64,000 nt of DNA, from NCBI RefSeq assembly GCF_039543505.1, contig NZ_BAABJW010000004.1, forward strand, positions 248,001-312,000. The letters run 5' to 3'. Shown in pieces: positions 9,556-18,493 of this stretch. Positions within the stretch are counted from its first letter, which is position 1, and every line of letters starts with the position of its first letter. Source of the DNA: Litoribaculum gwangyangense. Its GTDB lineage: Bacteria > Bacteroidota > Bacteroidia > Flavobacteriales > Flavobacteriaceae. A program made the translations under genes and the position numbers. The notes under the pieces were generated by a model. It saw only the letters and a program-made list of their open reading frames with translations. It searched no databases and had not been told where the DNA came from.

Positions 9556-10296
9556 TTAATCGCGAATTTTTTTCTTACGAAGCTCAAAGTTTTGACCTAA
9601 ATAGACTTTACGTACCATGGCATCGTTAGCCAATTCTTCAGGTTCACCAGCTTTTAGGATGCTTCCTTCAAACATCAAATACGTTCTGTCGGTAATAGCT
9701 AAAGTTTCCTGTACGTTATGGTCAGTAATTAAAATTCCTATATTTTTTTTTGTTAGTTGTGCCACAATACGTTGGATATCTTCAACGGCTACGGGATCTA
9801 CACCTGCAAAAGGTTCATCTAGTAAAATAAAATTTGGATCGGTAGCTAAAGCTCGGGCAATTTCAGTACGACGGCGTTCACCGCCAGACAATAAATCACC
9901 ACGATTTTTACGGATGTGATTTAAACCAAATTCCTCAATAAGAGATTCCATTTTGTAGTGCTGTTCTTTTTTGCTAAGCTTGGTAAGTTGTAAAACACTC
10001 AAAATATTATCTTCTATGCTTAATTTTCTAAAAACGGAGGCTTCCTGAGCTAAATATCCAATACCGTTTTGAGCACGTTTGTACATGGGGTATTTGGTAA
10101 TGTCCGTATTGTCTAAATAAATATGACCACCATTGGGTTTAATTAAGCCAACAATCATGTAAAAAGAAGTCGTTTTTCCAGCGCCATTTGGCCCTAAAAG
10201 TCCTACAATTTCACCTTGTTCAACCTTAAGGGAAACATCTTTTACAACTTTTCGCCCACTGTAGGACTTCATTAAATTTTCGGCTTTTAAAATCAT
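9556..10296 (-). CDS. lptB: LPS export ABC transporter ATP-binding protein LptB
   Basis: This 246-residue ABC ATPase powers extraction of lipopolysaccharide from the inner membrane with LptFG. It shows Walker A GPNGAGKTT (about residue 36), Q-loop YLAQEASVFRKLS, signature LSGGERRRTEIARALA, Walker B FILLDEPFAGVDPVAV and the switch histidine in LITDHNVQET. The family-specific AGVDPVAVEDIQ sequence fits LptB rather than the amino-acid LivF/LivG relatives. It is the last gene of the kdsD-tatC-AhpD-lptB minus-strand run. The Kdo enzyme upstream suits a role in LPS supply. Confidence 0.95.
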   Translation of the reverse strand: MILKAENLMKSYSGRKVVKDVSLKVEQGEIVGLLGPNGAGKTTSFYMIVGLIKPNGGHIYLDNTDITKYPMYKRAQNGIGYLAQEASVFRKLSIEDNILSVLQLTKLSKKEQHYKMESLIEEFGLNHIRKNRGDLLSGGERRRTEIARALATDPNFILLDEPFAGVDPVAVEDIQRIVAQLTKKNIGILITDHNVQETLAITDRTYLMFEGSILKAGEPEELANDAMVRKVYLGQNFELRKKKIRD

Positions 10297-10318
10297 ATTT
10301 CAATAACGTAATTATTAT

Positions 10319-10666
10319 TTAATTATTGGCTTCCAAGGCGTCCCAAAATTCGTAAGCACGACGCAAATGTGGTATTACAATGGTGCCACCTACCAAAGTA
10401 GCTATACTTAGTGCTTCAACAACTTCTTCTTTTTTCAAACCTATTTTATAACTAGTTTCTAAGTGGTATTTTACGCAATCATCGCAGCGTAAAACAGCTG
10501 ATGCTACTAAACCCAGAAGTTCTTTGGTTTTAACATCTAATGCACCATCGGTGTAAGCATTGGTGTCTAAATTAAAAATACGCTTAATTATTTTATTATT
10601 ATCAGCTAAAATTTTATCATTCATTTTAGCACGATAATCATCAAATTCTTTAACTAGGTCTGACAT
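10319..10666 (-). CDS. Carboxymuconolactone decarboxylase / AhpD-like protein
   Basis: This small 115-residue all-helical protein belongs to the CMD/AhpD superfamily. A CxxC pair lies in CDDCVKYH near residues 60-65, followed by GLKKEEVVEALSIATLVGG, as in AhpD-like disulfide reductases. That suggests a thiol-based peroxidase or reductase role in the cytoplasm, but the substrate is unknown. Its start overlaps the end of tatC by 17 bp, so the two are co-translated. LptB follows 22 bp downstream. Confidence 0.88.
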   Translation of the reverse strand: MSDLVKEFDDYRAKMNDKILADNNKIIKRIFNLDTNAYTDGALDVKTKELLGLVASAVLRCDDCVKYHLETSYKIGLKKEEVVEALSIATLVGGTIVIPHLRRAYEFWDALEANN

Positions 10667-11483
10667 GTTTTTTCTCTTTACGTTTTTGGTTTCTCACCAC
10701 TATTTTGGAAATATAAATACTTACTTGGTACAATATTAAAATGGGGATGGCTACTATAACTTGACTTGCGATATCTGGTGGTGTAATAATGGCTGAGAGA
10801 ATCAATACGATTACTAAGGCATATTTGCGATACTTTTTCAAAACTTCTGGAGTTACTAAGCCTATTTTTGTTAAGAAATAGATGATAATTGGAAGTTCAA
10901 AAATCAAGCCAGATGCCAGAGCTGATGACCGAACCAAGGCAATGTAAGAACTGATGTCAATTTGATTATCTACAATATCGGAAATACTATAATTTGCTAA
11001 AAAATTTAAGGATAATGGGGTAACAATGTAATAACCAAACAGCACACCCATAAAGAATAGTAATGAGGATATAATAATGAAACCTCGCGAATGTTTACGT
11101 TCAGTTTCATGTAAACCAGGACTTATGAATTTCCATAATTGATAAATAACGTAAGGGAATGAAATCACAAAACCTGCAAGAATAGATGTCCAAATATCAG
11201 CAGAAAATTGTCCTGCCATGGTCCGGTTTTGGATAATCATGGGCATTTCCTCAGCACAAAACGTGGTATTAACCCCCAAATAATTTGCTGCTTCACATAA
11301 AAAATGATAGGTTGGAAAACTCATGTGAAGAGGTGCAAAAATGATATCTTCAAAGATTATTCGACTAAAAATAAAAGCTAGAGTTGCTACAATAATTATG
11401 GCAGTACAAATTCTAATTAAGTGCCAACGTAAATCTTCAAGATGATCTAAAAAAGACATCTCATTAATATCCTTTTTCGCCAT
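10650..11483 (-). CDS. tatC: Sec-independent protein translocase TatC
   Basis: The 277-residue protein is the core of the twin-arginine translocase, which exports folded proteins. It starts with MSFLDHLEDLRWHLIR, the conserved cytoplasmic motif that binds the twin-arginine signal, and has six membrane helices with FISPGLHETERKHS in a loop. A periplasmic insertion near residues 55-85 (with two Cys) is longer than in E. coli TatC, as in other Bacteroidota. The start codon shares one base with the kdsD stop (TAATG). No tatA gene is in the window. Confidence 0.95.
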   Translation of the reverse strand: MAKKDINEMSFLDHLEDLRWHLIRICTAIIIVATLAFIFSRIIFEDIIFAPLHMSFPTYHFLCEAANYLGVNTTFCAEEMPMIIQNRTMAGQFSADIWTSILAGFVISFPYVIYQLWKFISPGLHETERKHSRGFIIISSLLFFMGVLFGYYIVTPLSLNFLANYSISDIVDNQIDISSYIALVRSSALASGLIFELPIIIYFLTKIGLVTPEVLKKYRKYALVIVLILSAIITPPDIASQVIVAIPILILYQVSIYISKIVVRNQKRKEKKHVRPS

Positions 11484-12448
11484 TATATAATACCTTCTTT
11501 TATTAAATCGTGTAGATGTACTACACCTGCATATTTTCCATCCTCTTCAACCAATAATTGCGATATGTCGTTTACTTCCATGAGCTCAAGGGCATCAACA
11601 GCCATAGCATTGGCATCTATACATTTTGGGTTTGCGCCCATAATATCTTTTGCAGTTAAATTGGAAAAATCATCTACTTTGGTTAACATCCTCCTTAAAT
11701 CTCCATCTGTAATAATACCAATAATTTTATCATTTTCTACAACAGCAGTTACTCCAAGCATTTTTGCGGTTATTTCCACAATAACATTTTTAATACTAGC
11801 ATCTGCAAATACTCTTGGTTTTTCATTAATCGAAGAAATATCTTGAACCCTTAAATACAATTTTTTACCTAATGCACCACCTGGGTGATATTTTGCAAAA
11901 TCGTTACTAGAAAAACCTCGTAATTCAAGCAAACATACCGCTAACGCATCGCCTAAAACCAATTGGGCTGTTGTACTAGTTGTAGGCGCTAAATTATTTG
12001 GGCAAGCCTCTTTTTTAACAAATGCATTTAAAATATAATCGGCATGTTGGCCAAGAAAGGAATCTTTATTTCCAGTAATAGCAATTATTTTATTTTTCGC
12101 ACTTTTAATTAATGGTACCAACACTTTAATTTCTGGTGTATTACCGCTTTTGGATAAACAAATTACAACATCATCTTTTAAAATAAGACCTAAATCTCCA
12201 TGAATGGCATCGGCTGCATGCATAAATATTGCAGGCGTTCCTGTAGAATTTAAAGTCGCTACAATTTTATTGGCAATAATAGCACTTTTACCTATTCCTG
12301 TGATAATAACTCGTCCTTTGGAGCTATATATAAGTTCGACAGCCTTGGTAAAATCATCAGTTATAAGTTTAGACAAGTTAAAAATCGCTTCACTTTCCAG
12401 TTGGATGGTTTGCTTTGCTATTTCAATAATAGATTTTTTGTCTTTCAA
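11483..12448 (-). CDS. kdsD: Arabinose-5-phosphate isomerase (KpsF/GutQ type)
   Basis: This 321-residue enzyme converts ribulose-5-phosphate to arabinose-5-phosphate, the precursor of Kdo in the LPS inner core. An N-terminal SIS domain (residues 35-185) has ITGIGKSAIIANKI, HAADAIHGDLG and LSKSGNTPEI. Two CBS domains (about 205-320) follow, with IGIITDGDLRRM. This is the normal family length and order. It heads the minus-strand run with tatC. A minus-strand TAAATTTG box (12510-12503), about 55 bp before the start, may be the -7 element of its promoter. Confidence 0.94.
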   Translation of the reverse strand: MKDKKSIIEIAKQTIQLESEAIFNLSKLITDDFTKAVELIYSSKGRVIITGIGKSAIIANKIVATLNSTGTPAIFMHAADAIHGDLGLILKDDVVICLSKSGNTPEIKVLVPLIKSAKNKIIAITGNKDSFLGQHADYILNAFVKKEACPNNLAPTTSTTAQLVLGDALAVCLLELRGFSSNDFAKYHPGGALGKKLYLRVQDISSINEKPRVFADASIKNVIVEITAKMLGVTAVVENDKIIGIITDGDLRRMLTKVDDFSNLTAKDIMGANPKCIDANAMAVDALELMEVNDISQLLVEEDGKYAGVVHLHDLIKEGII

Positions 12449-12648
12449 AATTTATTATTTTTTTGTTGAGTTTTTAAAGATTTTGTTATCTTTAATGATA
12501 GCCAAATTTAATTTCTGTATAATTTGGATTTTCGTTACAAAACTAACGAAAAAAATATGAGGGTACTTCAATTGCATTATTAAATTAATGAATAAAAGAT
12601 TTTAATGTTTTTGGAGTTTTAAATAAGTAAATCAATTTTATATTATTC

Positions 12649-14853
12649 ATGTCAATAGCAAAAGGTGACTTACATGCTGCATTAAAAAAATATTTTGGAT
12701 TTAGTAAATTCAAAGGACTTCAAGAAGATGTTGTAGAAAGTATATTGTCTGGTAACCATACATTTGTAATCATGCCAACGGGTGGTGGAAAATCACTCTG
12801 TTATCAATTACCGGCTTTAATGCAAGAAGGGACAGCTATTGTGGTTTCGCCGTTGATTGCATTAATGAAAAATCAAGTGGATGCCATTAGAGGTGTTTCT
12901 AATGAAGAAGGTATCGCACACGTTTTAAATTCCTCATTAAATAAAACCGAGGTAAAACGAGTTAAGGAAGATATTATAAAAGGTATTACCAAGCTTCTTT
13001 ATGTAGCACCGGAATCTTTGACTAAAGAAGAGAATGTAGATTTTCTGCGTTCGGTAAAAGTATCTTTTATGGCAATTGATGAAGCTCATTGCATAAGTGA
13101 ATGGGGGCACGATTTTAGACCAGAATATAGAAATTTAAAAAACATCATAGGTAGAATAGGTGATAACATACCCATTATCGGTTTAACGGCTACTGCAACG
13201 CCAAAAGTTCAAGAGGATATCATTAAAAATCTAGGAATTACAGGTGCTAAAACTTTCAAAGCCTCTTTTAACAGACCCAATTTATATTACGAAGTACGTC
13301 CAAAAACCAAAAATGTTGATGCCGATATTATTCGATTTATCAAACAACACGAAGGTAAATCGGGGATTGTATATTGCTTAAGCAGGAAGCGTGTCGAGGA
13401 ATTAGCGCAAGTACTTCAAGTAAATGGTATTAAAGCCGTGCCTTACCATGCTGGATTGGATGCTAAATCCAGATCCAATCATCAAGATAAGTTTTTGATG
13501 GAGGATATTGATGTGGTTGTGGCAACCATAGCCTTTGGTATGGGAATAGATAAACCTGATGTGCGGTTTGTAATTCATCATGATATTCCAAAGAGTATTG
13601 AAAGCTATTACCAAGAAACTGGAAGAGCAGGACGCGATGGTGGAGAAGGTCATTGTTTGGCATACTACTCTTACAAGGACATAGAAAAATTAGAAAAATT
13701 CATGTCTGGTAAGCCAGTAGCTGAACAAGAAATTGGTCAAGCGTTGTTGCAAGAAGTTGTTGCTTTCGCCGAAACATCCATATCTCGAAGAAAATTCATT
13801 TTGCATTATTTTGGTGAAGAGTTTGATAATGAAACAGGTGAAGGTGGCGATATGGATGACAATATACGTCACCCAAAAAAGAAACACGAAGCCAAGGATG
13901 AGGCTGTTATATTAATGGAAACTATTGAGAAAACCAACGAAAAATATAAATCCAAAGATTTGGTTCATGTTATAACGGGTAAGGAGAATGCCTTAATAAA
14001 TTCACATAAAACCAACGAACAGGAATTTTTTGGTAAAGGAAACAATAAAGACAAAAAGTTTTGGATGGCCCTATTAAGGCAATTACTGGTTGCTGGATAT
14101 CTTAAAAAGGATATCGAAACTTACGGTATCATTAAACTTACTAAAGAAGGTAAAAATTTCATTAATAACCCCGAGTCTTTCATGATGACCGAAGACCATA
14201 TTTTTGATGGTGAACAAGACGATGGCAGCATCATTACAGCTGCAAAAGGCGAAGGAGCTGTCGCAGATGAGGTTTTAATGAGCATACTTAAGGATTTGCG
14301 TAAAAAAAATGCTAAAAAATTGGGTGTGCCACCATTTGTAATTTTTCAGGATCCTTCTTTAGAAGATATGGCTTTAAAATATCCTATAAACTTAACAGAA
14401 TTAGCAAATGTACATGGTGTAGGAGAAGGAAAGGCCAAAAAATATGGTAAAGATTTCGTTGAATTAATAGCTAGCTATGTTGAAGAAAACGATATCATTC
14501 GCCCTGACGATTTGGTTGTTAAATCAACAGGAAGTAATTCTACAAATAAACTTTACATAATCCAAAATATTGATAGAAAACTACCATTGGATGATATAGC
14601 CTCCTCAAAAGGCATGTCCATGGAAGAGTTTATCAAAGAAATGGAGGCCATTGTTTATTCTGGAACCAAGCTCAACATAAACTATTGGATTGATGAAATA
14701 TTTGATGAAGATCAACAAGAGGAAATCCATGATTATTTTATGGATTCCGATTCTGATAGTATAGAAAAGGCCATAAAAGAATTTGATGGAGATTATGATG
14801 ATGAAGAATTACGACTTTACAGAATAAAATTCATTAGTGAAGTAGCCAATTAA
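12649..14853 (+). CDS. recQ: ATP-dependent DNA helicase RecQ
   Basis: The 734-residue enzyme unwinds DNA 3'-5' in recombination and repair. Helicase motifs are clear: MPTGGGKSLCYQLP (about residue 42), IDEAHCISEWGHDFR, LTATATP, YCLSRKRVEEL, and FGMGIDKPDVRFVIH with QETGRAGRDG. An RQC region and an HRDC domain (about 540-620, with LANVHGVGEGKAKKYG) follow. The RQC zinc cysteines of E. coli RecQ are absent: the stretch SISRRKFILHYFGEEF and the following GEGGDMDDNIRHPKKK contain none. An acidic tail extends past HRDC. It is divergent from kdsD across 200 bp. Confidence 0.95.
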   Translation: MSIAKGDLHAALKKYFGFSKFKGLQEDVVESILSGNHTFVIMPTGGGKSLCYQLPALMQEGTAIVVSPLIALMKNQVDAIRGVSNEEGIAHVLNSSLNKTEVKRVKEDIIKGITKLLYVAPESLTKEENVDFLRSVKVSFMAIDEAHCISEWGHDFRPEYRNLKNIIGRIGDNIPIIGLTATATPKVQEDIIKNLGITGAKTFKASFNRPNLYYEVRPKTKNVDADIIRFIKQHEGKSGIVYCLSRKRVEELAQVLQVNGIKAVPYHAGLDAKSRSNHQDKFLMEDIDVVVATIAFGMGIDKPDVRFVIHHDIPKSIESYYQETGRAGRDGGEGHCLAYYSYKDIEKLEKFMSGKPVAEQEIGQALLQEVVAFAETSISRRKFILHYFGEEFDNETGEGGDMDDNIRHPKKKHEAKDEAVILMETIEKTNEKYKSKDLVHVITGKENALINSHKTNEQEFFGKGNNKDKKFWMALLRQLLVAGYLKKDIETYGIIKLTKEGKNFINNPESFMMTEDHIFDGEQDDGSIITAAKGEGAVADEVLMSILKDLRKKNAKKLGVPPFVIFQDPSLEDMALKYPINLTELANVHGVGEGKAKKYGKDFVELIASYVEENDIIRPDDLVVKSTGSNSTNKLYIIQNIDRKLPLDDIASSKGMSMEEFIKEMEAIVYSGTKLNINYWIDEIFDEDQQEEIHDYFMDSDSDSIEKAIKEFDGDYDDEELRLYRIKFISEVAN

Positions 14854-14904
14854 ATTTTCTTAAAACTATATGGTTTCAAGCTTCGGTCATCAAGCTTCAT
14901 TTCC

Positions 14905-14912
14905 TATCTTTG
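14905..14912 (+). promoter_or_regulatory. Bacteroidota -7 promoter box before the PPIase gene
   Basis: TATCTTTG matches the TAnnTTTG -7 consensus of Bacteroidota and ends 23 bp before the ATG at 14936. No convincing TTG -33 element stands at the expected spacing. Confidence 0.45.
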
Positions 14913-14935
14913 CACTTTCTTAAAAAATTAGAACA

Positions 14936-15868
14936 ATGCAAGACGGTTTATACGCAAAATTCAACACAACAAAGGGAGAAATCTTGGTTGCTTTGGAATT
15001 TAAAAAAACACCAGGAACGGTAGGTAACTTTGTCGCTTTGGCAGAAGGAAATTTAGAAAATAAGGTAAAGCCCCAAGGGGAACCCTATTATGATGGACTA
15101 AAGTTTCACAGGGTTATCCCAGATTTCATGATTCAAGGAGGTTGCCCACAAGGGACAGGTGCTGGTAACCCAGGTTATAAATTTGATGATGAGTTTCATC
15201 CAGATTTAAAGCACGATGGCCCAGGGATACTTTCTATGGCCAATGCAGGCCCTGGAACAAATGGTAGCCAATTTTTTATTACCCATGTCGAAACGCCTTG
15301 GTTAGATAATAACCATACGGTTTTTGGGAAAGTAGAGCATGGGCAAGAGGTGGTTGATGCTATTGCCCAAGGCGATAAAATTGAAACATTGGAAATTATT
15401 CGCGTTGGTAAAGATGCCGAATCTTTTAATGCTGTTGAAGCGTTTAGAACTTTTGAGGGATCTAGAGAAAAGAGATTAGCTGAAGAGAAGAAAGCTGCCG
15501 AAATTGCTTTAGATAAAATTGCTACTGGCTTTAAAAAAACAGAAAGTGGTTTACGTTACCAAATTATCCAAAATGGAAATGGCGCCAAAGCTGAAAAAGG
15601 TAAGACGGTTTCTGTGCATTATAAAGGTCAACTACAAGATGGTACGATTTTCGATTCTTCTTACAAACGCAATGAGCCTATTGATTTTCTTTTAGGAATG
15701 GGCCAAGTGATTTCTGGATGGGATGAAGGTATTCAACTATTAAAAGTTGGGGATAAAGCTCGCTTTGTTATACCAAGTCATTTAGGATATGGCAGTAGAG
15801 GTGCTGGCGGCGTTATTCCCCCCAATGCTACTTTAATTTTTGATGTAGAATTAATGGAAGTTAAGTAA
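14936..15868 (+). CDS. Dual-family peptidyl-prolyl isomerase: cyclophilin-FKBP fusion
   Basis: This 310-residue protein joins two unrelated proline isomerases. Residues 1-165 are a cyclophilin with FHRVIPDFMIQGG, GPGTNGSQFFITH and NNHTVFGKV. A charged helical linker (about 175-205) follows, then an FKBP domain (about 210-310) with VSVHYKGQLQDGTIFDSS, VISGWDEGIQLLKVGDKA and IPPNATLIFDVEL. No signal peptide is present, so it should act in the cytoplasm on protein folding. Cyclophilin-first fusions of this kind are known from flavobacteria. A TATCTTTG box precedes it and a strong hairpin follows. Confidence 0.94.
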   Translation: MQDGLYAKFNTTKGEILVALEFKKTPGTVGNFVALAEGNLENKVKPQGEPYYDGLKFHRVIPDFMIQGGCPQGTGAGNPGYKFDDEFHPDLKHDGPGILSMANAGPGTNGSQFFITHVETPWLDNNHTVFGKVEHGQEVVDAIAQGDKIETLEIIRVGKDAESFNAVEAFRTFEGSREKRLAEEKKAAEIALDKIATGFKKTESGLRYQIIQNGNGAKAEKGKTVSVHYKGQLQDGTIFDSSYKRNEPIDFLLGMGQVISGWDEGIQLLKVGDKARFVIPSHLGYGSRGAGGVIPPNATLIFDVELMEVK

Positions 15869-15887
15869 ATTTAATATACTTTTTTAT

Positions 15888-15922
15888 AAAGAAAGCACCT
15901 CAATTAAGGTGCTTTCTTTATA
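15888..15922 (+). terminator. Rho-independent terminator after the PPIase gene
   Basis: A 13-bp perfect stem (15888-15900 paired with 15907-15919) has a 6-nt loop; only a short U-rich tail follows. It lies 20 bp after the PPIase stop and shows that a GTG start at 15909 for the next gene is not credible. Confidence 0.8.
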
Positions 15923-15929
15923 TTTATAT

Positions 15930-16475
15930 ATGACAAACCAAGAACTACAAAAACTAAAATACCCTATCGGAAAATTTGATTGTCCAAGTAATATTTCAAT
16001 GCAACATATTGAAAGTTGGATTTCCATTTTAGAGCATTTTCCAGACCGTTTGGAGAAACTGGTTTTAAACCTTTCAGATGAACAATTAAATATGCCTTAC
16101 AGACCCGGAGGTTGGACTGTAAGACAGGTCGTTCATCATTTATCCGACAGCCATCATCATAGTTATGCACGTTTCAAATGGGCTTTAACCGAGGATAAAC
16201 CTGTAATTAAAGCCTATTATGAAGACCGTTGGGCAGAACTATTTGATGCCAAAAAAGCACCCATTAATATGTCCTTACTTCATTTAAGGGCTATCCATTT
16301 TAAGTTGGTTTATTTATTAAAAGGATTATCTGATGAGGATTTAAACAAAAGTTTCATACACCCTGAAACCAACTCTGAAGTTGTTTTAAAAAACAATGTT
16401 GGTATGTATGCTTGGCACAGTAGCCATCATTATGCACATATAGAACATTTAATTAAACGCAATAATTGGTTTTAA
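15930..16475 (+). CDS. DinB/YfiT family putative metal-dependent hydrolase
   Basis: The 181-residue protein belongs to the DinB four-helix superfamily. Histidines likely to bind a metal are seen in VRQVVHHLSDSHHHSY (about residue 65-75) and WHSSHHYAHIEHL near the C-terminus, matching YfiT-type proteins. Members include thiol-S-transferases and putative hydrolases, and the substrate is unknown. ATG 15930 is chosen: the longer frame from GTG 15909 would begin inside the preceding terminator. A GNAT gene follows 7 bp after its stop, likely in the same transcript. Confidence 0.87.
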   Translation: MTNQELQKLKYPIGKFDCPSNISMQHIESWISILEHFPDRLEKLVLNLSDEQLNMPYRPGGWTVRQVVHHLSDSHHHSYARFKWALTEDKPVIKAYYEDRWAELFDAKKAPINMSLLHLRAIHFKLVYLLKGLSDEDLNKSFIHPETNSEVVLKNNVGMYAWHSSHHYAHIEHLIKRNNWF

Positions 16476-16482
16476 ATAATCG

Positions 16483-16965
16483 ATGATACGACCATTTGAA
16501 ATAAAAGACACGCAACAACTTTTGGAAATTTATAACCATTATGTTTTAAATTCTGTTGCCACTTTTGATGATGTGGCTGTTACTTTTGAAACGTTTTTGG
16601 AAAAAGTGACCACAATAAACAATCATTACCCCTTTTTGGTTTTTGAGGAAAATGACGAGCTTTTAGGCTATGCTTACGGAAGTAAATTTAGGCCCAAACC
16701 TGCTTATAATAATACTGTTGAATCTACGATATATGTGAAACATGGCCAACATGGAAAACAAATAGGTTCGTTGTTGTATGAAGAACTATTAAAGTTACTT
16801 AAAAAAGAAAACTACCATGTGGTTTTAGGAGTATTGACTTTACCTAATGAAGTAAGCGTTAAACTTCATGAAAAATTTGGGTTTAAACAAGTGGCACATT
16901 TAAAAGAAGTAGGGTTTAAGTTTAATAAATGGCTCGATGTTGGGTTTTGGCAGTTGAATTTATAA
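16483..16965 (+). CDS. GNAT family N-acetyltransferase (phosphinothricin acetyltransferase-like)
   Basis: This 160-residue protein has the GNAT fold of the Pat/phosphinothricin acetyltransferase group. It begins with the family-like MIRPFEIKDTQQLLEIYNHYV, then LLGYAYGSKFRPKPAY, and the acetyl-CoA region HGKQIGSLLYEELLKLL (the usual R/Q-x-x-G-x-G/A is QHGKQIG). It should acetylate a small amine such as an amino-acid analogue, substrate unknown. The gene lies 7 bp behind the DinB gene and overlaps the convergent thioredoxin-like gene by 6 bp. Confidence 0.88.
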   Translation: MIRPFEIKDTQQLLEIYNHYVLNSVATFDDVAVTFETFLEKVTTINNHYPFLVFEENDELLGYAYGSKFRPKPAYNNTVESTIYVKHGQHGKQIGSLLYEELLKLLKKENYHVVLGVLTLPNEVSVKLHEKFGFKQVAHLKEVGFKFNKWLDVGFWQLNL

Positions 16966-17523
16966 TGAATTTTTCCACTTAATATTACAACCAATACTTG
17001 GTTTTTGGGGTTCGGTATTTTCTTTGTTAGTAATCAGGCAATTTAGAGCGTGCCTTAAATCTTTACCAGTCACGGGTAGGCCATTTCCAGGTCTCGAATC
17101 ATCTAATTGCCCTCTGTAAGTTAATTTCAAATGGTCATCAAAAACATATAAATCGGGCGTGCAAGCAGCATCATATGCTTTGGCAACTTCTTGGGTTTCA
17201 TCATACAAATAAGGAAATGGGTAATTGTTTTCCTTGGCATGAATCGTCATTTTTTCGGGAGAATCTTGCGGATAATTTACCACATCATTACTGGAAATCG
17301 CAATAAACGATAGGTCTTTTTTGGAGTATTCATTTGCAATAGCAACTAATTGTGAGTTAATATGAATTACAAAAGGACAATGGTTACAAATAAACATGAT
17401 GACGGTTCCTTGTTTCCCTTTCAACTCTCTAAGTGATACCATTTTTTTAGAAACCGTGTCATACAATTTAAACTCAGGCGCTTTGGTTCCCAATGGAACC
17501 ATATTTGAAGGAGTGCGTGCCAT
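16960..17523 (-). CDS. Thioredoxin-fold peroxiredoxin-like protein (AhpC/TSA family)
   Basis: The 187-residue cytoplasmic protein begins with PSNMVPLGTKAPEFKLYD, typical of AhpC/TSA redoxins, and carries CNHCPFV near residue 46. Its CxxC pair is the hallmark of the group annotated as thioredoxin family or peroxiredoxin-like proteins with CNHCPYV-type active sites. Further conserved parts are FIAISSNDVVNYPQDSPE and ACTPDLYVFD. It likely reduces peroxides or disulfides. The gene is convergent with the GNAT gene (6-bp overlap) and divergent from csaA (47 bp). Confidence 0.9.
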   Translation of the reverse strand: MARTPSNMVPLGTKAPEFKLYDTVSKKMVSLRELKGKQGTVIMFICNHCPFVIHINSQLVAIANEYSKKDLSFIAISSNDVVNYPQDSPEKMTIHAKENNYPFPYLYDETQEVAKAYDAACTPDLYVFDDHLKLTYRGQLDDSRPGNGLPVTGKDLRHALNCLITNKENTEPQKPSIGCNIKWKNSL

Positions 17524-17570
17524 AATTAAAAGTTTTACTCAAAGTTCGGGATAATTTGTATTTTTAGAAA

Positions 17571-17906
17571 ATGAATGAGACCATAACTTTTGATGATTTT
17601 ACCAAAGTAGACTTACGGGTTGGGACTATTATTGAAGTTAATGATTTTCCTGAGGCCAAAAATCCTGCTTATCAATTAACAATCGATTTTGGAGATTTGG
17701 GCATTAAAAAGTCCTCAGCTCAAATTACAACACTTTACAAAAAGGAAGATTTGCTTAACAAGCAAGTCGTGGCAGTTGTAAATTTTACCAAAAAGCAAAT
17801 AGCTAAATTTATGAGTGAGTGTTTGGTTTTGGGTGCTGTAAATGGAAAAGATGTTATCTTGTTAAATCCTGAAAACAGTGTTAAAAATGGAAGTGAGGTA
17901 AGTTAA
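17571..17906 (+). CDS. csaA: CsaA-like tRNA-binding domain protein
   Basis: This 111-residue protein consists of a single OB-fold tRNA-binding domain: FTKVDLRVGTIIEVNDFPEAKNPAYQL and a C-terminal CLVLGAVNGKDVILLNPE. It matches CsaA, a homodimeric protein described as chaperone-like in Bacillus and related to the tRNA-binding domains of MetRS and Trbp111. The true role (RNA binding or protein export aid) is uncertain. It starts divergently from the redoxin gene and ends at a hairpin shared with the convergent PUR-domain gene. Confidence 0.9.
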   Translation: MNETITFDDFTKVDLRVGTIIEVNDFPEAKNPAYQLTIDFGDLGIKKSSAQITTLYKKEDLLNKQVVAVVNFTKKQIAKFMSECLVLGAVNGKDVILLNPENSVKNGSEVS

Positions 17907-17922
17907 CTTTCAAGCATAAAAA

Positions 17923-17950
17923 ATCCGTTACATTTTAAAGGTAACGGATG
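17923..17950. terminator. Bidirectional terminator between csaA and the PUR gene
   Basis: A 9-bp stem (17923-17931 with 17941-17949) stands between two convergent genes. On the minus strand it is followed by a run of six T, and on the plus strand by a T-rich tail, so it can serve both. Confidence 0.65.
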
Positions 17951-17973
17951 TAATTATTTTTATTTGGAATCAA

Positions 17974-18351
17974 TTATATATCATCAAAATCAATATCAGT
18001 AAAACTTTCTGGAGTTTTTGTCTCTATTTCTTCTGAGTTATCTTCATATTCTTTTTTGAAGTCTTTTTGGTGACGCTCACTTATGACTTCATCTCCTTTT
18101 TCATTTATGATATAATCAGTCATTTCAGCAAGAATGTCTTTAAACTCTGTAAAATCTTCTTTATAAATATAAATTTTATGCTTTTTGTAATGATAAGATC
18201 CATCATCATTAGTGAATTTTTTACTTTCAGTAATTGTTAAGTAATAATCATCTGCCTTAGTGGCTCTTACATCAAAAAAATAGGTGCGTCTCCCAGCTCT
18301 TAATACTTTCGAAAAAATTTCCTCTTTCTCCATCATGTCGTTATTATTCAT
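17974..18351 (-). CDS. DUF3276 / PUR-alpha-like nucleic-acid-binding protein
   Basis: The 125-residue protein has the Bacteroidota DUF3276 domain: EIFSKVLRAGRRTYFFDVRATKADDYYLTITESKK, here residues about 10-45, a PUR repeat that pairs into a Whirly-like single-stranded DNA/RNA-binding fold. The C-terminal quarter is acidic and likely disordered (EEIETKTPESFTDIDFDDI). Function in bacteria is unknown. The start could also be one of two internal ATGs (codons 6 and 7). It is followed by a terminator shared with csaA and preceded by 142 bp that separate it from the ABC exporter gene. Confidence 0.9.
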   Translation of the reverse strand: MNNNDMMEKEEIFSKVLRAGRRTYFFDVRATKADDYYLTITESKKFTNDDGSYHYKKHKIYIYKEDFTEFKDILAEMTDYIINEKGDEVISERHQKDFKKEYEDNSEEIETKTPESFTDIDFDDI

Positions 18352-18493
18352 ATTTGAATTGAAATTTGTTTAGTTATCATTATTAAACCAAAAATCTAAA
18401 AAAAACCGATACTAACCAACAATTTTTAAAGTTTCTTTTTTAAATATTACTTTTTATTGCATTTAATTGAATAAAAAATACTCATCGAATTTT

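Noticed and set aside
12204..12560. 118-codon open frame opposite kdsD
   Set aside because: It lies mostly on the opposite strand of a well-supported enzyme gene, is hydrophobic without a family pattern, and its 3' part runs through the kdsD promoter region.
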